NCBI GenBank assembly: GCA_015478945.1
Contig: JABUQX010118750.1
Span: forward strand, 1-28,042
Reading direction: 5' to 3'
DNA length: 28,042 bases
Origin: Trachelipus rathkii
Lineage: Eukaryota > Arthropoda > Malacostraca > Isopoda > Trachelipodidae
Position numbers and translations under genes: made by a program. The notes beneath the pieces were generated by a model. That model was given only the letters and a program-made list of their open reading frames with translations, was not told where the DNA came from and did no database searches. Shown here one piece after another: positions 1-9,912 of this stretch. Every line of letters begins with the position of its first letter. Positions within the stretch are counted from its first letter, which is position 1.

Positions 1-360
1 TACTAAAAAATAAACCCAAGGGTATACCGCACTGATTGGCAGAGTCCGGGGTCTCTGGGCTCTTGCCCGGGGAACTAGTGGACGGGGTAGGCTAATTCCC
101 CCCCTCCGGGGAGCGGTCTCCGGAACCCCCGCTCTTTGGTATTTGGGTGTCGCGGTGGCGGCAGAAGGGTTTTGGGTGGGCCCGGGCGGGCGCTGGGCGC
201 GGGGGGGGGAGTAGGTTTGGGTGTGTCGTGGGTGTTTTGGGGTTTTGTTGTTTTTTGGGGGAGTCGGGCGGGTTCCTCCGCCCCTCCCCTACGGGGTATG
301 CGAAACGTCCCCCCTATGTTCCCCGTCGCCTCGAGCCCCCTAGTGTGCGCGTATAAAGCA
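1..360. other. G/C-rich island with dense G-tracts, no gene called
   Basis: This stretch is much richer in G+C than anything downstream. The + strand carries many runs of three or more G between about 167 and 275, including a run of nine at 201-209, so it has strong potential to form G-quadruplex structure. Two overlapping open frames of about 70-76 codons (136-366 and 147-356, + strand) run through it. Their predicted products are Gly/Arg/Val/Phe-rich low-complexity peptides, as expected from G-runs, and I see no known domain. The boundary near 360 is abrupt: sequence after it is A/T-rich. It could be the edge of a repeat or transposon copy, or the tail of a CpG-rich region that continues outside the window. 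Confidence 0.6.
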
Positions 361-859
361 AATTAAAAAGAAAAGTAAAGTCATTTAAACCAGAAAGGAA
401 AAAAAACACAAACAATAAAAGGTGTCTAAATAGGCGCTCTCTTTCAATATTACTGATATTATTACAATAATTTTCTTTTTTTATGATTATTTTTTTTACA
501 TTTTCTTATGTGAAAATCTCCATAATAAACACAACAGGATTAAAATTGTCTTTGGCAAGTATTTCAAATTTTGTTTAAGTTAAATGCTATTTGTAGATAA
601 TATTGAGCATAATATAGTTATTTTTGGGTTTTTTATTTTTTTTATAAGAAAAACATTATGTTGTTTTTTATTTTCTACTTTATAACGCCTATATAATTTT
701 TTACATAGGGGGTGTGGTTTCATCAGGTGCTATTAACTTTGGACAGCATTCCAGCAATGTAAATCTTTCCTGCCCCGGTTTTTAACTAACTCTGTGAACC
801 TGTAATCTATATATGAGTTGTAAAGAATTGACACATATAACAAGACGCTGGCCTGGATA
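361..859. other. A/T-rich spacer
   Basis: Poly-T and poly-A runs with a few mixed-composition words around 715-800. No reading frame, RNA gene or repeat of note was seen. Confidence 0.6.
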
Positions 860-2360
860 TATTAGTATTATAGGAAGGAAATAAAATAAGTATTATAAGT
901 ATGAAGTACTATTAGTAATAAATACCGAGTGGTGGGAAGAAATGTTAAGAATAATTTGAATAGAAGAGAGAGATGTGGATCAACTACAAGTATTAATACT
1001 ATACTGTATAATCCGGCCTTATTTCTACATCTAAGTAATCGTAGCCTGATATAGAATTTGTAGTAATAAGGAAGTGAGGTGAGAAGGTAGAATGATAGTG
1101 TCAACGTAGATAAGTATCAGCTCAGTCGATGGTAGAGAGAGTAGGGAGTAGAGTGCGAGGTGTAAATTAGAGACGTGATACTGAGTTGAGATGAATATAT
1201 AATAGCTGAAGACTAGCGGGAATATATATATAATATAGCAGTACTTAGTGAGAATATAGATTAGGCGATGTAGCGGAAACAGGTCCGGCCGGAACTGTCC
1301 GGCCGGAACCATCGAGGGTTGGAAAAGTTTCTCTCGGTTCCGGTCCGGAACTAGCTTGGTTGTCCACTGTGTCTTTCAGAACTAACCGGGAAACTGTGTT
1401 GTCTACACTTTTTTCAGAGAGCTTTCTTAATAAAAAATATCAAGGGGCATTGATTTTGATCATTTACAACAGTTATGAAGTTATCGCTCATGAAAAGAGT
1501 TAATATGGTGAAAATGTATTAGTAGATTACAGAGTGGGTACGCGCGGTCGTAGATAACGACGGCGAGAGGTAGATGATGATCAGCACCAAGCGTCGCGCG
1601 TGTAATAATTCGTGAGCGAATAGATTCAGTCGTAATAGACTGTTACAAGCCGCAGACGTGAAGAAATCATTAAGTTTAGTAATAAATGTAGTTGTGTCAC
1701 GGCTTGTGTTAGAAGATAAGGTGAAAGTAGAAGAGTAGCAGCAAGTGGTGTTAATTAATCCAGTCCTTGAATATGATATGTTGAATAATATATGATGGCA
1801 CATCAACGCATGAGCGATATGCTATATGAACTACAAGAAAGAGAACAGTCATTAAGCTAATACAGTATGTGTATCACGCCGTATAGATATGATGAGATGT
1901 ATGTTGAAGGGATATATGTATTTACGTTAACAGATATAGTGCAGTAGCTCTAGATGGTGCTGAGCATACTCTCGTGAGGAGATGAGCAAAAGTTTCTCTT
2001 AGTTTTTTTAAATGAAAGAGAAGTTAAAAAAAATTTAGAGTTAAGCTATTGAGTGTTGAGCCATTTAGGGTGATGTGAATTGAGATCGCCTGCAATATCG
2101 CTGAGGCACTGTAGAATATATAGAGAGGTATATAAAAATATAAAGAGGAGAGGAACACCACTATTGAGTTAGTCACAGATAATGAGGTGCTTCTCTCTCA
2201 AATTTTGTATTATAATGTACGGTTTGAGAGGTGATGAGAAGAGTGAAAGGGCAGTCCAGGAATCGGCCAGGTTGGTATGTGGCGCCTGCTTTATAATGTT
2301 TGGAGATAATACATCGTTGATCGAAAGGTAAATAGTGGTGAGGATTTTGCCTTTATTCAC
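860..2360. other. Spacer with strong G-over-C strand skew
   Basis: The + strand contains clearly more G than C. For example, in 901-960 I count about 14 G to 3 C, and in 1081-1140 about 19 G to 6 C. Many purine-rich words such as AGAGAGAG and GATGAG occur. This asymmetry makes stop codons scarce on the minus strand and produces minus-strand open frames of 60-95 codons (868-1104, 1031-1312, 1519-1806, 2169-2360). Their products are Leu/Ser/Thr/Ile/Tyr-rich without domain motifs. I treat them as by-products of the skew rather than genes. Skew of this kind can come from transcription or from one-sided mutation pressure. Confidence 0.5.
1283..1351. repeat. CCGG palindrome cluster
   Basis: Two tandem 14-base units lie at 1283-1296 and 1297-1310. 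Each contains GTCCGGCCGGAAC and they differ only in the last base. A related odd palindrome follows at 1337-1351: arms GTTCCGG and CCGGAAC around a single T. In a region poor in G+C this cluster of CpG-containing self-complementary words is conspicuous. It could be a protein-binding repeat or the remnant of a G/C-rich mobile element; nothing decides between these. Confidence 0.7.
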
Positions 2361-3797
2361 GGCTCACCGCAATAATAATTTTCCCTCCTTTTTTTTTTCT
2401 TTTTTATTTGCATTTATCTTTAATATATTACTAACTGTAGTTATTTTTTATTTTATTTTTGCAGATTTATTATTTTAATTTTTTATCTTTTTGAACGATA
2501 CGTAAATTACAGAACTAATAGGAGTACTAATTTTCAGTGGTGTGAATAAGGTTGTTAATTTATATTGATTGACTATCTTTATTATCTATTATGGCCAACC
2601 GCGTGAGAATGAGCGAAGATCTGTCGTATATCTACTATAGAGACCTAGCGTTCGTGAGCGAGGTGACGACGACCATAATGTGGAAAACAAATATCATGAT
2701 AAAATGACCGACTCTGTGTACTTTACGAAAATCTTGTAAATATGAACAATATTTCCACAACTCGAAGGGTAGCTATTTAATTACTCTAGACGGGGTTGGG
2801 GATATTTTCGATTTTTTTTGATGAATTTTTTTATTATTTTTTTATGTGTGTGTTATATATCACAAATTGGCTTTTTAATTATTATTTTATAAATTAGTTT
2901 AATGAAGCCTAATATTAGTCCTTTATTATAATAAGTTTGGTTATAATATAGATTTTATTTATTATCTTCAATTAAAGTTATTTTTAAGGATTATATATAT
3001 ATTCTAACGCATATTAATATTAAGAGTGCTATATGATAATATAGATATTTAGTATTAGTTTGTAGAATAGTATGAAGTGCAATAGCACTCAGAAATATCT
3101 ACTACTTATAAACAGAACGTCTTCCATGATTTTTAACGTTCGTTTATCTATATAATTAAAAATTTATATATGGATGGGTTATATGTATAACCTGAGAGTG
3201 AGTATATTACCCTAGAAGATAGGTTATTATGATGTTATATTAGTAATTATTATTATGTAGTGGGAGTAATTATCATGTTGGAGTAATCACATGTGGGAAC
3301 AACACATGTTGCTATATATTAATGATAAAGTAATGGATATTGTTTGTATTATATTACTTTATAATAGCAGTGGCTGAATACTACAATAGTAATATATACG
3401 TTTTTTTATATACTGTATAAATATCTGAGTACTCTAGATTTTATTTATTTCTTTATTACATATGAAAAGTAGCAATGTGTGTTGACAAAATTAAACAGTA
3501 ATATGTTATATGTAGAAGTTACACGTACTAGAGTAATTAGATAAATGGCCTTGGATTAATTATTAAATTTCATGCAAAATAAACAATTTGAGAAAATACA
3601 AAAACAAAAAAAAAGAAATGGAAATTTTTGATGATAAATAAAAAAAAACGTAAAAAAATCAGATGATTTAACAAATATATTGAATCTTTTTTTTGTGCAA
3701 TGGTCCTGCTCTAGAGATGCTAGACCGTGGGTGAACATACAATACAATTGTACTCAAGGGTATTAATATTTTTATTGCTATTATTAAAATAGATTAG
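2361..3797. other. A/T-rich spacer
   Basis: Long T- and A-runs (for example around 2385-2470, 2800-2850 and 3595-3660) with one slightly more mixed patch at 2590-2780. No frame looks coding. A 63-codon minus-strand frame at 3556-3747 is Phe/Lys-rich and reads through the poly-A stretch, so it is not supported as a gene. Confidence 0.55.
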
Positions 3798-3843
3798 TAA
3801 TTACTATTAATTGATAATAATTATTATCAATTAATAGTAATTA
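3798..3843. repeat. Perfect 46-bp palindrome
   Basis: The 23 bases at 3798-3820 are the exact reverse complement of the 23 bases at 3821-3843, with no spacer. The arm begins TAATTACTATTAATTG. The match breaks at 3797/3844 (G against T) and resumes for two more pairs. The arms contain G and C as well as A and T, so this is more than alternating AT. A perfect spacer-less palindrome can extrude as a cruciform and is usually unstable during replication. Confidence 0.85.
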
Positions 3844-3957
3844 TTATTATTATTATTATTATTAATATGTATTAATTATATATTAATTATTAATTATTAA
3901 TATAAATTAATTTATATATATTAATTATTATTAATTATTATTATTATATTAAGAGCA
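3836..3957. repeat. TTA/TAAT-rich microsatellite
   Basis: Runs of ATT trinucleotides (about 3841-3863) followed by alternating TTAATTA words that are themselves self-complementary. It directly abuts the 46-bp palindrome and probably arose together with it by slippage. Confidence 0.75.
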
Positions 3958-4209
3958 TAATATTAAAAAATAGAAAACCAACAAACAGAATATTTTAATA
4001 AACTGTTTAAGCAAAAATTCCTTAAAAAAATTGTGAGAAGCAGTGAGAATGTTCCTATAATTTGTCTTAACTTAAAAAATGGAATTTATTTGAATTTGAA
4101 ATCTTGTGGTGGTATGCGTAAAATAAAAGTGCAATCTCCATGTTGGGTGAGATTAAACGTGAAAATCATCGTAATCGAGAAAAAGGTGTATCCGCGCTTG
4201 ACTAGAAAA

Positions 4210-4535
4210 AAGCTTTTAAAACTCTTTGACAGGAGCCCGTAGCGAACTGTATATATAAAAGTGCGTTTCCAGGAAGACCCGACTGCCGCAGCCCGGGCGG
4301 GCACGACAGGCGCACGAGCAATCGATTTCCAAAGAGCCAGCGGTTTTTGAGGCAAATTATCTACAGTCACAGTGGTTAAGACCGTCACAAGTACAGGCGC
4401 CCGTTTAAAAATCCTTCGGATTTCGGGAATTATATAAACGGAGCGGGCTGCGCGAAGATAATACCCTTTGTTTACAACAAGATCTTTACAGAAACATAAG
4501 GTCGGGAAGGTGGCTTGACCATAAGATTTTTTTAA
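4210..4535 (+). repeat. Inverted-repeat copy A (outer left arm)
   Basis: This higher-G+C block aligns, with indels, to the reverse complement of about 5885-6230 (copy B). Anchor words are GCAATCGAT at 4318-4326 against 6079-6087, a TTCCAA(A/TA)GAGCC block at 4327-4338 against 6064-6076, GCCCGTTT at 4399-4406 against 6015-6022, and a GAATTA..TAAACGG..GCGGG block at 4427-4446 against 5976-5995. The alignment weakens after about 4490 but seems to continue to about 4535. A 100-codon minus-strand open frame (4086-4388, non-ATG start in part) and a + frame at 4033-4242 overlap its left end; neither resembles a protein I know. It is most likely a decayed repeated element. Confidence 0.7.
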
Positions 4536-5139
4536 TTATTTCTGTTAACCTTTTTAATATTAAGGATACTAATATATCGTATCAATTTCATAAAATAGAT
4601 ACATATAAGTATAAAGAGTATTGGGCTAAGGCAGGATTTCATTTAGGGGTGGCAAAGGTTGAGTGATATATGTATAAGTTAATAACTTATATATATATAT
4701 ATATTATATGATTAGTTAGAATATTGGAAGTATATAATATATAATGTATGATAAATTTAACCTATATATGTAATATATTATATAAATTACTTAGAACAGT
4801 ATTAGTATTAATAGTAATAAAGATTATATAATAAATAAAAAATATAAAAATTAATTTAAAAAATACCGATATATATATATATTAATACGATATATATATA
4901 TATTATTATATACGAAATAATAATAATAATATGTGGTAAGATAGACAATATATTATACTATAAATACTCATATATATATATTATATGATTATTGGAATTA
5001 TTATATATAGACATAAATAATATATATATATAATATGGAATAATATAAATTTATAAATATTTATAAATAACGTTTCGTAATTAAATAGAATCAATATCTA
5101 AATACTACCTCATTATCTATCGATTGATGCACTTTTTTC
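4536..5139. repeat. AT simple-sequence block inside the left arm
   Basis: Several (AT)n runs, for example near 4687-4706, 4867-4907 and 4970-5035, in otherwise A/T-only spacer. It separates copy A from arm C, whereas the matching interval on the other side (between D and B) is only about 200 bases. This asymmetry suggests that the block was inserted or expanded after the inverted repeat formed. Confidence 0.6.
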
Positions 5140-5290
5140 AGTTTTTCCACTATAAACCTTGAAAAACGTCGTCTGGTAAAAATATAAGTTTCATGGTTTT
5201 TTTATTTCGAGCCAAGCATGTGTAGGAGGGGACAAGTTTATAGCTATAACGATATCTTGTGGGCCATGATTTGTAAAACAGGTTTTTAAT

Positions 5291-5485
5291 CAATATTTGC
5301 CTGTAAATAAAATGGGCGCGCTCGGCCGTTTCAGGTACTCAAATTTCCTGTTTCTCTGATTGGTTATATGTAATTTTTAATCCTCAAGTTCGAAGCGTTT
5401 CCACCAGCGATAACGATTTTTGACACAACAGAGGCTGTCGCACTCAGGCTTCATAAAAACAGCGTCTATAGTAAATATCTTCCTT
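5291..5485 (+). repeat. Inverted-repeat arm C (inner left arm)
   Basis: Aligns with the reverse complement of about 5640-5815 (arm D). Anchors are GGCCGTTTC at 5324-5332 against 5768-5776, TTCTCTGATT at 5352-5361 against 5734-5743, TGTAATTTTT at 5369-5378 against 5718-5727, and a GCACTC(A/G)GGCTTC block at 5440-5452 against 5660-5672. These four anchors are collinear, which argues against chance. No coding frame spans the arm. Confidence 0.75.
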
Positions 5486-5639
5486 TATTTCTTACTTAAT
5501 AAATTTATTTGATACCGCTTATACAAATTTTTGGCTTTGCAGAACTAAAGCTCGAGCGAGTATGGATTACCTGGACAAGATGACAGATACTTCTAGGGAC
5601 TCCACTTGTTAATAAAACCAGGCACAAGGTTTTGAAGTG

Positions 5640-5815
5640 AGAATAGCTGCGTTTTCCACGAAGCCCGAGTGCAAGCCCCGTGTGCAAATCGACTCCGAAA
5701 ACTCTTCGAATATGAAAAAAAATTACATTAACTAATCAGAGAACAGGAAAAATCTTTAAGTTCCTCGGAAACGGCCGAAGCGAGCCCGATCGGAACAGAC
5801 TCCGGCAAATTGTAC
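5640..5815 (-). repeat. Inverted-repeat arm D (inner right arm)
   Basis: Partner of arm C in the opposite orientation. The central unpaired part (about 5486-5639) holds a 60-codon minus-strand frame (5505-5687) with no recognisable domain, so there is no transposase visible between the arms. The arrangement fits a foldback or MITE-like element, or an inverted duplication; I cannot choose between them. Confidence 0.75.
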
Positions 5816-5884
5816 AGCAAAGACTCTATATGACTTATATGTCCATCTATTTTAAGTGAATATGATTACGATCTATTTAGTACA

Positions 5885-6230
5885 CGTTGAAGAAATTTTT
5901 GCAAAGCCATTTTCGAAATATGCTTTGTAACAACATTAGTTTTAGAAGCAAGATTATTGCTTCATACGCGGCAGACCCGCCCGTTTAATTAATTCTCTGA
6001 AATCGAGGATTAACAAACGGGCCTGACTGGTTGACGTTAAGTGACAGTAGAAGTGCGCAACGGGGCTCTATTGGAAACATCGATTGCGAGGTGCAACGTG
6101 CACCGGGCGTGAAACATCTTATGAAGAAGAGCAAAGTGATATAGATTTGAAAGTCGAAGAGGAGTATCCGGTTCCGGCGGCGAGAGAGGAATTCCGGCCA
6201 AGAAAGGAACCTATGGTATACAAGCGGTTC
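5885..6230 (-). repeat. Inverted-repeat copy B (outer right arm)
   Basis: Partner of copy A in the opposite orientation, with the anchor words listed there. The part at 5970-6030 also folds on itself: CCCGCCCGTTTAA at 5976-5988 pairs imperfectly with TTAACAAACGGGCC at 6010-6023. Copy A keeps a similar internal fold. Retention of the fold in both copies suggests it belonged to the ancestral element. The aligned region becomes uncertain beyond about 6150, where A appears to lack some bases present in B. Confidence 0.7.
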
Positions 6231-6281
6231 GGAGAAGAAGTATTTCCCGGTTGCCTGGGCCAGGAAACCAAAATATTCTAG
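6051..6281 (+). other. Short acidic open frame inside copy B, coding doubtful
   Basis: An open frame without ATG runs from after a TAG at 6048 to a TAG at 6282. From about 6114 it is charged and reads like real protein, with Glu-rich words such as YEEEQSDIDLKVEEEY followed by REEFRPRKEPM. The G+C content is well above its surroundings. The opposite strand is also open (5985-6287, 100 codons), so openness alone is weak evidence. The aligned copy A has indels that destroy this frame. It could be a remnant exon or element-encoded peptide, or chance. I do not recognise a family. Confidence 0.25.
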
Positions 6282-6299
6282 GTTCACGGTACAGCGTTA

Positions 6300-6590
6300 T
6301 CCCTAGATAGTGAAGCTTTAGGTATATATAAATAATATAATATATATAGATATAATTAATCATATTAGTATTTATTAGATTATTGGATTTATATATTAAA
6401 TAATATGTAATATTTAAGTAAAATTATAATATAGCTAATATATATATAATAACATAAGTATACTGATATAGCTGAGTATGGGACGCTGAGAAGGTGTATA
6501 TAATATATGATATGTGATAATATAAATATGAATATAGAGAGAGGAGACGAGAGAAGAGAGAGAGAGAAGAAGAACCGCAGCACTCCTGAT
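6300..6590. repeat. A/T-rich spacer ending in GA-rich tract
   Basis: TATA-type simple sequence at 6322-6450, then a polypurine stretch at about 6534-6575 built from AGAGAG and GAAGAAG words. The minus-strand frame 6389-6583 (Ser/Ile/Tyr-rich) and the + frame 6507-6695 result from this purine bias. Confidence 0.55.
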
Positions 6591-6729
6591 CATACTAAAG
6601 AGACACCCCCGAGAATCTTTGCGCTTGAGCGTACTAAAAGTATGCGGGAACAGCCGCTTACTGTACCAGATTTTGTCTGCAAACTTCGCCTATGAACAGC
6701 TGTATGTAAAATATGGAGTAATGTTTTTT

Positions 6730-6763
6730 CCGCTAACTACCACCCGTAGCTGGTGATTAACGG
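6730..6763. other. Imperfect hairpin in a mixed-composition patch
   Basis: CCGCTAACTACCACC pairs with GCTGGTGATTAACGG around a short CGTA loop, with a few mismatches. It lies in a 190-base patch (6591-6780) of more balanced composition. It is not preceded by a gene, so a terminator role has no support. Confidence 0.45.
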
Positions 6764-6839
6764 ACATGGTGTCTGAGTATAATAATAATGCAGAGATAAT
6801 AATATTAGCTATAACTATCATAATTAATAATAAACCATA

Positions 6840-6958
6840 CCCAGTAATAATAATAATAATAAAATATAATAAATAATAATCTAATTAAATAATAATAATA
6901 ATAAAATAATAATAATAATAATAATATAAAAAATAATAATAATAAAAATAATAATAAT
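6840..6958. repeat. (AAT)n microsatellite
   Basis: Interrupted AAT/ATA trinucleotide repeat, with the clearest runs at about 6845-6861 and 6890-6957. A 66-codon minus-strand frame (6881-7081) reads through it and gives poly-Ile/Leu, which is an artefact. Confidence 0.8.
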
Positions 6959-7081
6959 GAGATAATGAACTAGATCACATAAAGCAAAAGATGTAAGAAT
7001 AGTAGAAGACGCCAAACTACTGTTAAATAATTTGGCCATAAAAGGGTTCTTAAAAAGAACAAGAGCAAAAAACTCTTTCAT

Positions 7082-7330
7082 CTAAAACTGTCACCAAAAG
7101 AAAAAATGACATAGAATCGCAACTGTTCGCTCCTGGGCACGAAAGACATGCGTTGCCGAGGAACAAAGCTCCTAAAAAAAAGGGAGCTTAAACAGCCGAT
7201 GCCCTCCATCTGTGAGGTTTCAAAGGCGAAGGCCTAAGAAGGTGTCGGACTTGTGTGCAAAGAGTCGAGTTGCCTTCTTCTCACGGATTCTCTCTTTCCT
7301 TTCAAAAGTCTAAGAGAAGAGAATATTCAG
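7082..7330. other. Mixed-composition patch with A-loop hairpin
   Basis: More balanced composition than the flanks. A stem AAGCTCC (7166-7172) and GGAGCTT (7183-7189) encloses an A-rich loop. A pyrimidine-rich stretch (7277-7303) is followed by a complementary purine stretch (7309-7323). No reading frame of note. It may be a remnant of a repeat. Confidence 0.4.
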
Positions 7331-9912
7331 CATTTATATACAAATTGGTACAAGGAAAATTAAATAGGTTCAATTTGAAAGAGGATTGACAAATGCCTCA
7401 TGTTGCAAAATAGTGTTGCCACCATCGTGAATATCGTATGCAGTCTCAGCATGCAGTAATAATATAATAAGTAAAATTTGTTGGTGGAACGGTTATTCAA
7501 CTTTATAAAGTTTCCGACATCTATAATGTGTTAGAGCTAATGCAGTAAATATTTTGTGCATTGCTGTCTTCTTGACGTACTCCTTATAAACGAATCACAA
7601 GAGGAAGCCACAAGTGGGGCGTCGTCAGAAATCCCGTATTCGGCCAGACCCCGGATACAAATCTTACCTATTGTGTTCAAAGAAGCAGTGTTCTTTGTAA
7701 AGGCGATAATACAAAAGATGTGTGATGCAACATTTAAGAGGATGGATGTATGCGTATATATTTCCAAGAGCTGTGATAGAATGAAATTTGAATATTTAAG
7801 AAGTTATTTGATTATTATTTAATAAAGAGCTTTCAACAAAATAGGTGTAGAAGAAGAGAGAGGCCACATTCCTATACAGAATAAAATAATGAAGTTGTAA
7901 GAAGATCTGATAACGAATTAGAACATTTACCTTTTAGAATCTTTTGAAGTAAAAGACAACAACAAGATATTCACAGGTTTTCACTGTGATGGTTTTATAT
8001 CAAGAGCCTTACAATTTCTCTACTTCTCACATATCCTTTCCTAAAGACTGCAACCTCAGCTATTGCTTGGTTGAGTAAGGTAGAGAAGTTTTTTTGCAGC
8101 GGTGTTATTTTCGTCTCACCAAGACCTTCATAGATATGAAGTTAAATTTTGAACTTTACTTTAATGTTGACCAGTTAAGTGCACAATGTTCATGTATAGT
8201 TCGAACATGGATCTTATGGCATAAACACGAATAATTTCACACTTTCCATCTAAGGTTGTGCGTAGGTCAATTTCTCGTTGAGATCGTAATAATTAACAAT
8301 AGTCGTAGCAATAATAAAAAGATAGGATCCATTTGCCAATTCAACTGCTGTTTATAAGGATCCAGCATAATTTATTTTCTTTTTAATTAATGTTTGTTGA
8401 GTAGTTAAGAGCTTAGTTTTTAGTTTATTATATTTATTTATAGGGGCCCAGAGACTTGACTAATCATCAAGAAGTCTTCTACTGACATAAATGATAATGG
8501 CATTTTCAAACAAATATTTCCTAATAATTTATATACGGCTATAACATTCATGATGTTGATTTGCTCTCAGCTAAATACAGCTAATTTGCTGTAAAATGTT
8601 TCATATTCATATATACTTACAATCATCGAATTGAAAAGAATTTCCAATACGCTCCAGTTTACCATATATGATTTAAATGGTGCTTTATTCTATATTGGCT
8701 TTTAGCAGTGTTTTCAATTAATTATATAAAAAGGTCAGCATTTCTCTAGCTAATTCCTGATGTATATTGAATGTAAACTACCACATCACATACTCAGTGT
8801 TCATGTGAATTAATATCATATAATACTTATATGGAGCTTCAGGTGCTGTTATAATAGAAAAGCGAGCGCTAGAGAGCACAAACTCAGGTTGCTTTAGTCA
8901 TGTTTATTTACCTAACTAATTCCTCCCCCTACTTTTATTGTCTGTTTTTAAATGTTCTAAGTGCCAATCATCATAAACTCAAATAGTATCTTAAGAATAG
9001 CAATAACAAAACGGTATGTTATATTATATAGACTTTATTTACTACCCATATACTACAGTTTTGACTCTTATTTATTAACGTAACTCTATAACCAAATATC
9101 TGAATCTATGTAATTTCACTTTCAAAATTCACATTATTCCACCAAAGGTATACCTAACATAAACAGTCCTTATTCCAGGGGAGTTATTGATCAAAAATCT
9201 ATGGGCAATAGAAGTAATTTTATAGAAACTCATTCTAGTTAAAAGAATAATACAGCATCTCCAATTAGCAGTCCTGACAAATCTCAAGAACAGTAACAAA
9301 AAGAGTTTCCTTTGAACGCTACGCCCTCGTTAAAATTATAATGATTTTAGTTCTTTTATTTTGTTTCAATCAAATAGGCAGTAAATGCAAACAATAAGTT
9401 GTTTATTGTTCTTTAATACCTCTCAAAGTTTAACATTTCTTTGTGACGTCCAGTTTCATATGAATCTGGCTTACGTTGGCTCACTACATACTTCATTATA
9501 AAACACTAATGTTATATATCAAACCTATGCTCATGTGTCTTCACAAAAGAAAATGCTCATGAAAGTGGCTAAAATCTTGCATGAGTCAACCTAGGGTAAA
9601 AACGAAATGTTGTCAAGTGTGTGCTATATCAACTCGCACGTCTGACTATCTTACCTATTGAGAATTAGATTTTACTTAGCTGTGTTATATCACCATAATA
9701 AAACACCGTGCTACCTTACTACATCCAGGTATTCCAGTTTTGTTCAAATTAAAAATTACAGAATTATTTCTTTTTACTCATGTAAAACCGTTTAGGTGTC
9801 ATAAAACTAGCTTTGAAGTCGCTATACATATCCAACTGGTTGATGAAAAATGACAACTCTCATGACATAATTAGTTGCTGTGAGCCCTGGCTTATAAAAC
9901 CCAAGTCTAGAG
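7331..9912. other. Spacer with no supported gene
   Basis: Frames on both strands are open at 7537-7822 (76 and 88 codons). Neither has a motif I know, and having both strands open is typical of chance. A minus-strand frame around 8002-8135 reads plausibly (ETKITPLQKNFSTLL) but is only about 45 codons between stops. From 9912 down to about 9822 on the minus strand a frame stays open and may be the decayed continuation of the pseudogene that ends at 9913. Nothing else was seen. Confidence 0.45.

Noticed and set aside
136..366. Two overlapping Gly/Arg-rich frames at the left edge
   Set aside because: They are direct translations of G-runs in a G/C-rich island. Both frames are open together and no motif is visible.
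754..768. Word AGCAATGTAAATCT shared with about 21283-21296
   Set aside because: A 14-base match without similarity on either side is expected by chance in a 28 kb A/T-rich window.
1519..1806. 95-codon minus-strand frame, Ser/Thr/Leu-rich, with an internal ATG near its start
   Set aside because: It lies in the G-skewed region where minus-strand stops are scarce, and neighbouring frames of similar length and composition occur. No domain motif was seen.
4086..4388. 100-codon minus-strand frame over copy A
   Set aside because: The homologous frame is not kept in copy B because of indels, and no protein family was recognised.
6881..7081. Poly-Ile/Leu minus-strand frame resembling a membrane segment
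   Set aside because: It is the translation of an (AAT)n microsatellite.
7166..7189. Hairpin that could be a terminator
   Set aside because: No gene ends upstream of it, the A-rich run is in the loop, and the organism appears eukaryotic.
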